From contig NC_087067.1 in NCBI RefSeq assembly GCF_963678635.1, positions 59,068,487 to 59,132,486 on the forward strand: a stretch of 64,000 nt of DNA, read 5' to 3'. Position numbers and translations under genes: made by a program. Of this stretch, positions 58,101 through 64,000 are shown piece after piece (the first letter of the stretch is position 1; the number at the start of each line of letters is the position of its first letter). The notes under the pieces were generated by a model. It had not been told where the DNA came from. It ran no database searches and saw only the letters and a list, made by a program, of their open reading frames with translations. The stretch is from Symsagittifera roscoffensis (lineage: Eukaryota; Xenacoelomorpha; Acoela; Convolutidae).

Positions 58101-60210
58101 ATCTTTTGTGCGACGCTAGTTTGTATCACATAACATTTGTTTGACGCTAGTATATGCTGCAATCGCATTTCATTGTAAGACGATAGTTCGTATTGCATAT
58201 TATTCGTATGAATCTAGTTTGTATCGCATTTCAGTTGCGGGACTCTAGTTTGACGCTAGTTTATTTCGCATGTCGCTTGTATGACGCTCGTTTGTATCGC
58301 ACCTCAATTGTATGACTCTAGTTGATATCACATGTGATTTTTATGACGCTAGTTCGTAATGCAAATCATTTGTGAGACGCTAGTTTGTATGTCATGTCAT
58401 TTTTATTACGCTAGTATGAATCGCAATCTCTTGTAATTTGTATGACGCTAATTTGTATTGCATATTTTACGTGAGACGCCAGTTTGTATTGCATATTCTT
58501 TTTACGACGTTAGTTTGTATTGCATATCATTTGTGAAACGCTAGGTTGTATCGCATTTCTTTTGTATGAAACTAGTATGTATAGCATGTCATTTATTTGA
58601 CGCTAGTTTACATCGCATATCATTTGTATGTCGCTAGTTTGTATCACATGTCATCTGTATGACGCTAGTTTGTGTTGCAATCGCATGTCATTTGTATGAA
58701 GCTAGTTTGTATTGCATATCATTTGTGATACGCTAGTTTGTATCGCATGTCATTTGTGGGACGCTAGTTTGTATCACATATCTTTTGTGCGACGCTAGTT
58801 TGTATCGCACGTCATTTGTCTGGCGCTAGATTGTGTCACATGTCAATTGTTTGACGCTAGTTTTTATCGCATATCATTTGTATGACGCTAGTTTGTAACG
58901 CATGTCTTTTGTATGGCATTAGATTTTATCGCATATCCCTTGTAAGACGCTAGTATGTATCGCATTTCATTTGTATGACCCTAGTTTGTATCGCATGTCA
59001 TTTGCATGACGCTAGTTCGTAATGCATATCATTTGTGAGACGCTAGTTTGTATCGCATGTCATTTTTATTACGCTAGTATGTATTGCAATCGCATGTCAT
59101 TTGTATGGCGATAGTTCGTATTGCATATTATTCGTATGACGCCAGTTTGTAGTGCATCTCAATTGTGAGACGCAGGTTTGTATAACATGTCATTTGTATG
59201 ACGCTAGTTTTTATCGCATGTTCTTTGTATGATGCTAGCTTGTATTGCATATCATTTGCGAGACGCAGGTATGTGTTGCAATCGCATGTCATTTGTATGG
59301 CGATAGTTCGTATTGCATTTTATTCGTATGACGCTAGTTTGTAGTGCATCTCAATTGTGAGACGCTAGTTTGTGTCGCATTTCATTTGTATGACGCTAGT
59401 TTTTATCGCATGTCATTTGAATTATGCTAGTTTGTATTGCATATCATTTGTGCGACGCTAGTTTGTATCACATGTCAATTATCTGGCGCTAGATTGTGTC
59501 ACATGTCAATTGTATGACGCTAGTTTGTATCGCATGTCATTTGTATGACGCTATTTTGTATCCATGTTTTTTGTATGACGCTAGCATGTATTGCATTTCA
59601 GTTGCCGGACTCTAGTTTGGCGCTAGTTTATTTCGCATGTCGCTTGTATGACGCTCGTTTGTTTCGCACCTCAATTGTATGACGCTAGTTTGTATCGCAT
59701 CTCATTTGTATGAAGCTAGTTTATATCACATGTCATTTGTATGACGCTAAAGTATCTCATAATATTTGTATGACGCTAATTTGTATTGCATATTTTATGT
59801 GAGACGCTAGTTTGTATCGCATATTCTTTGTATGACGTTAGTTTGTATTGCATATCATTTGTAAAACGCTAGGTTGTATCGCAAGTCTTTTGAATGAAAC
59901 TAGTATGTATAGCATATCATTTATTTGACGCTAGCTTACATGGCATATCATTTGTATGACGCTAGTTTGTATCTCATGTCATTTGTATGACGCTAGTTTG
60001 TATCCCATGTCATTTATATGACGCCAGCTTGTATTGCATATCATTTGTGAGAAGCTAGTTTGTATCGCATGTCATTTGTATGACGCTAGTATGTATCGCA
60101 ATCGCATGTCATTTGTAGGACGATAGTTCGTGTTACTTATTGTTCGTTTGACGCTAGTTTGTATTGCAACTCAACTGCTAGACGCTAGTTTGTATCGCAT
60201 GTCATTTTTA

Positions 60211-63200
60211 TGACAATAGATTTTGTCGCATGTCATTTGAATGACGCTAGTTTGTATTGCATATCATTTGTGAGACGCTAGTTTGTATCGCATATATCGC
60301 ATATCATTTTTTAAGGACGCTAGTTTTTATCGCATGTCAATTGTTTGATGCTAGTTTAAATCACATGTCATTTGTATGACGCTAGTGTATCTCGTGTCAT
60401 TTGTGTGACGCTATTTTGTATTACATATTATCTGTGAGACACTAGTTTGTATCGCATATTCTTTGTATGACGTTAGTTTGTATTGCAAATCATTTGTGAA
60501 ACGATAGTTTGTATCGCATATCATTTGTATGACACTAGTTTGTATCGCATCTCATTTGTATGAAGCTAGTTTAAATCACATGTCATTTATATGAGGCTAA
60601 TGTATCTCGTGTCATTTGTGTGACGCTATTTTGTATTACATATTATCTGTGAGACACTAGTTTGTATCGCATATTCTTTGTATGACGTTAGTTTGTATTG
60701 CAAATCATTTGTGAAACGCTAGTTTGTATCGCATATCATTTGTATGACACTAGTATGTATTGCATGTCATTTGTTTGACGCTAACTTACATCGCATATCA
60801 TTTGTATGACGCTAGTTTGTATCACATTTCATTTGTATGACGCTAGTTTATATCGCATGTCATTTGTATGACGCTAGTTTGTATTGCATATCATTTGTGC
60901 GAAGCTAGTTTGTATCGCATGTCATTTGTGTGGCGCTAGTTTGTATCGCATGTCATTTATATGACGATAGTTTGTATTGCATGTCATTTGTATGACGCTA
61001 GTTCGTATTGGATTTTATTTGTATGGCATTAGTTTGTAGTGCATCTCAATTGTGAGACGCTAGTTTGTATTGCATGTCATTTGTATGACGCTAGTTTTTA
61101 TCGCATGTTCTTTGGATGATGTTAGCTTGTATTGCATATTATTTGCGAGACGCTAGTTTGTATCGCATGTCATTTGTATGACGCAGGTATGTGTTGCAAT
61201 CGCATGTCATTTGTATGGCGATAGTTCGTATTGCATTTTATTCGTATGACGCTAGTTTGTAGTGCATCTCAATTGTGTGACGCTAGTTTGTGTCGCATTT
61301 CATTTGTATGACGCTAGTTTTTATCGCATGTCATTTGAATTATGCTAGTTTGTATTGCATATCATTTGTAAAACGCTAGTTTGTTTTGCATATCATTTGT
61401 GTGACACTAATTTGTATCACATATCTTTTGTGCGACGCTAGTTTGTATCACATGTCATTTGTCTGGCGCTAGATTGTGTCACATGTCAATTGTGTGACGC
61501 TAGTTTGTATCGCATGTCATTTGTATGACGCTAGTTTGTATCCATGTTCTTTGTATGACGCTAGCTTGTATTGCATTTCAGTTGCCGGACTCTAGTTTGG
61601 CGCTAGTTTATTTCGCATGTCGCTTGTATGACGCTCGTTTGTTTCGCACCTCAATTTTATGACGCTAGTTTGTATCGCATCTCATTTGTATGAAGCTAGT
61701 TTATATCACATGTCATTTGTAAGACGCTAAAGTATCTCATGTTTTTTGTATGACGCTAATTTGTATTGCATATTTTATGTGAGACGCTAGTTTGTATCGC
61801 ATATTCTTTGTATGACGTTAGTTTGTATTGCATATCATTTGTGAAACGCTAAGTTGTATCGCATGTCATTTGTGTGGCGCTAGTTTGTATCGCATGTCAT
61901 TTATATGACGATAGTTTGTATTGCATGTCATTTGTATGACGCTAGTTCGTATTGGATTTTATTTGTATGACATTAGTTTGTAGTGCATCTCAATTGTGAG
62001 ACGCTAGTTTGTATCGCATGTCATTTGTATGACGCTAGTTTTTTTCGCATGTTCTTTGGATGATGTTAGCTTGTATAGCATATTATTTGCGAGACGCTAG
62101 TTTGTATCGCATGTCATTTGTATGACGCAGGTATGTGTTGCAACCGCATGTCATTTGTATGGCGATAGTTCGTATTGTATTTTATTCGTATGACGCTATT
62201 TTGTAGTGCATCTCAATTGTGAGACGCTAGTTTGTGTCGCATTTCATTTGTATGACGCTAGTTTTTATCGCATGTCATTTGAATTATGCTAGTTTGTATT
62301 GCATATCATTTGTGAAACGCTAGTTTGTTTTGCATATCATTTGTGGGACACTAATTTGTATCACATATCTTTTGTGCGACGCTAGTTTGTATCACATGTC
62401 ATTTGTCTGGCGCTAGATTGTGTCACATGTCAATTGTATGACGCTAGTTTGTATCGCATGTCATTTGTATGACGCTAGTTTGTATCCATGTTCTTTGTAT
62501 GACGCTAGCTTGTATTGCATTTCAGTTGCCGGACTCTAGTTTGGCGCTAGTTTATTTCGCATGTCGCTTGTATGACGCTCGTTTGTTTTGCACCTCAATT
62601 GTATGACGCTAGTTTGTATCGCATCTCATTTGTATGAAGCTAGTTTATATCACATGTCATTTGTATGACGCTAAAGTATCTCATGTTATTTGTATGACGC
62701 TAATTTGTATTGCATATTTTATGTGAGACGCTAGTTTGTATCGCATATTCTTTGTATGACGTTAGTTTGTATTGCATATCATTTGTGAAACGCTAGGTTG
62801 TATCGCATGTCTTTTGAATGAAACTAGTATGTATAGCATATCATTTATTTGACGCTAGTTTACATGGCATATCATTTGTATGACGCTAGTTTGTATCAGA
62901 TGTCATTTGTATGACGCTAGTTTGTATCCCATGTCATTTATATGACACCAGTTTGTATTGCATATCATTTGTGAGAAGCTAGTTTGTATCGCATGTCATT
63001 TGTATGACGCTAGTATGTATCGCAATCGCATGTCATTTGTAAGACGATAGTTCGTGTTACGTATTGTTCGTTTGACGCTAGTTTGTATTGCAACTCAACT
63101 GCTAGACGCTAGTTTGTATCGCATGTCATTTTTATGACAGTAGATCTTGTCGCATGTCATTTGAATGACGCTAGTTTGTATTGCATATCATTTGTGAGAC

Positions 63201-63900
63201 GCTAGTTTGTATCGCATATCATTTTTTAAGGACGCTAGTTTGTATCGCATGTCATTTGTTTGATGCTAGTTTAAATCACATGTCATTTGTATGACGCTCA
63301 TGTATCTCGTGTCATTTGTGTGACGCTGTTTTGTATTACATTTTATCTGTGAGACACTAGTTTGTATCGCATATTCTTTGTATGATGTTAGTTTGTATTG
63401 CAAATCATTTGTGAAACGCTAGTTTGTATCGCATATCATTTGTATGACACTAGTTTGTATCGCATCTCATTTGTATGAAGCTATTTTAAATCACATGTCA
63501 TTTGTATGACGCTAATGTATCTCGTGTCATTTGTGTGAGGCTATTTTGTATTACATATTATCTGTGAGACACTAGTTTGTATCGCATATTCTTTGTATGA
63601 CGTTAGTTGGTATTGCAAATCATTTGTGAAACGCTAGTTTGTATCGCTTATCATTTTTATGACACTAGTATGTATTGCATGTCATTTGTTTGACGCTAGT
63701 TTACATCGCATATCATTTGTATGACGCTAGTTTGTATCAAATGTCATTTGTATGACGCTAGTTTGTATTGCATATCATTTGTGCGAAGCTAGTTTGTATC
63801 GCATGTCATTTGTGTGGCGCTAGTTTGTATCGAATGTCATTTATATGACGCTAGTTTGTATCGCATGTCATTTGTATGACGCTAGTTCGTATTGGATTTT
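60211..63900 (+). repeat. Large higher-order repeat, offset about 2.92 kb
   Basis: The rare variant tgacaatagattttgtcgca at 60,211 has its partner (tgacagtagatcttgtcgca) at 63,135. Neighbouring variants match in order, including the tttttaaggacgctag form and the gtatctcgtgtcatttgtg pair. Within it a second repeat of about 944 bp is visible (ttgcatttcagttgccggac at 61,571 and 62,515). Confidence 0.7.
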
Positions 63901-64000
63901 GTTTGTATGACATAAGTTTGTATTGCATCTTATTTGTGAGACGCCAGTTTGTATTGCATATTATTGGTATGACGCTAGTTTGTATCGCATGTCATTTGTA

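Larger units (their letters stand above)
38852..64000 (+). repeat. 31-bp satellite megarray with higher-order repeats
   Basis: About 25.1 kb, roughly 800 monomers. Consensus gacgctagtttgtatcgcat followed by gtcatttgtat gives a 31-bp period (for example gtttgtatcac at 38,940 and 38,971). The most constant part is cgctagtttgtat; the tcatttgt half varies most. Sub-types include tgcgacgctag preceded by atctttt, gtgagacgctag, a longer form with a cgcaatcgcatgtc insertion, and a form with tttttaaggacgctag. The array continues past the window. No gene is present. ORFs up to 79 residues at 50,764-55,323 and 57,587-57,890 arise because three 31-bp monomers equal 31 codons. Confidence 0.96.

Noticed and set aside
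38852-64000. CRISPR-like array (31-bp regular repeats)
   Set aside because: Repeats are head-to-tail with no spacers, monomers vary freely, and the context is eukaryotic retroelements. It is a satellite.

Overview
This window is repeat-dominated, AT-rich eukaryotic DNA. Penelope-like, LINE-like and Ty3/gypsy retroelements sit beside long satellite arrays. The mix suggests an animal genome, probably an aquatic invertebrate such as a cnidarian or mollusc, but nothing here fixes the species. I see no host gene, rRNA or tRNA, and no bacterial operon.

Layout. (1) 1-11,743: two tandem units of a decayed Penelope-like element (PLE). Each holds a 3' tail, a segment bounded by inverted repeats, and a PLE reverse transcriptase carrying a PHD-type zinc finger and a C-terminal GIY-YIG endonuclease. 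(2) About 10,610-26,390: a tandem duplication with a roughly 7.75-kb unit. Each unit holds the PLE 3' end, the PLE tail, the inverted-repeat segment with an unrecognised conserved ORF, an unrecognised 1.5-1.9 kb stretch, a LINE-like RT relic and the start of a 92-bp satellite. The duplication junction is visible at about 18,360, where satellite meets PLE. (3) 25,560-29,038: the 92-bp satellite. (4) 29,039-32,128: a 205-bp satellite. (5) 32,129-38,851: a nearly intact Ty3/gypsy element with a single-frame Gag-PR-RT-RNaseH-IN coding region broken by one in-frame TAG, and a truncated 3' LTR. (6) 38,852-64,000: a 31-bp satellite of about 800 monomers with nested higher-order repeats, running off the window.

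How the parts relate. The genes are selfish-element genes, not a cellular pathway. The PLE copies share the same disabling changes, including loss of the catalytic YVDD-type motif. They were therefore multiplied as dead DNA by segmental duplication, not by new retrotransposition. The gypsy element is the only near-functional coding unit. It lies exactly between two unrelated satellite arrays. The least ordinary features are the zinc finger inside the PLE RT, the hammerhead-like hairpin in the PLE terminal repeat, the conserved WHDVLNN ORF, a SUMO-interaction-like motif in the gypsy Pol linker, and the layered structure of the 31-bp satellite.
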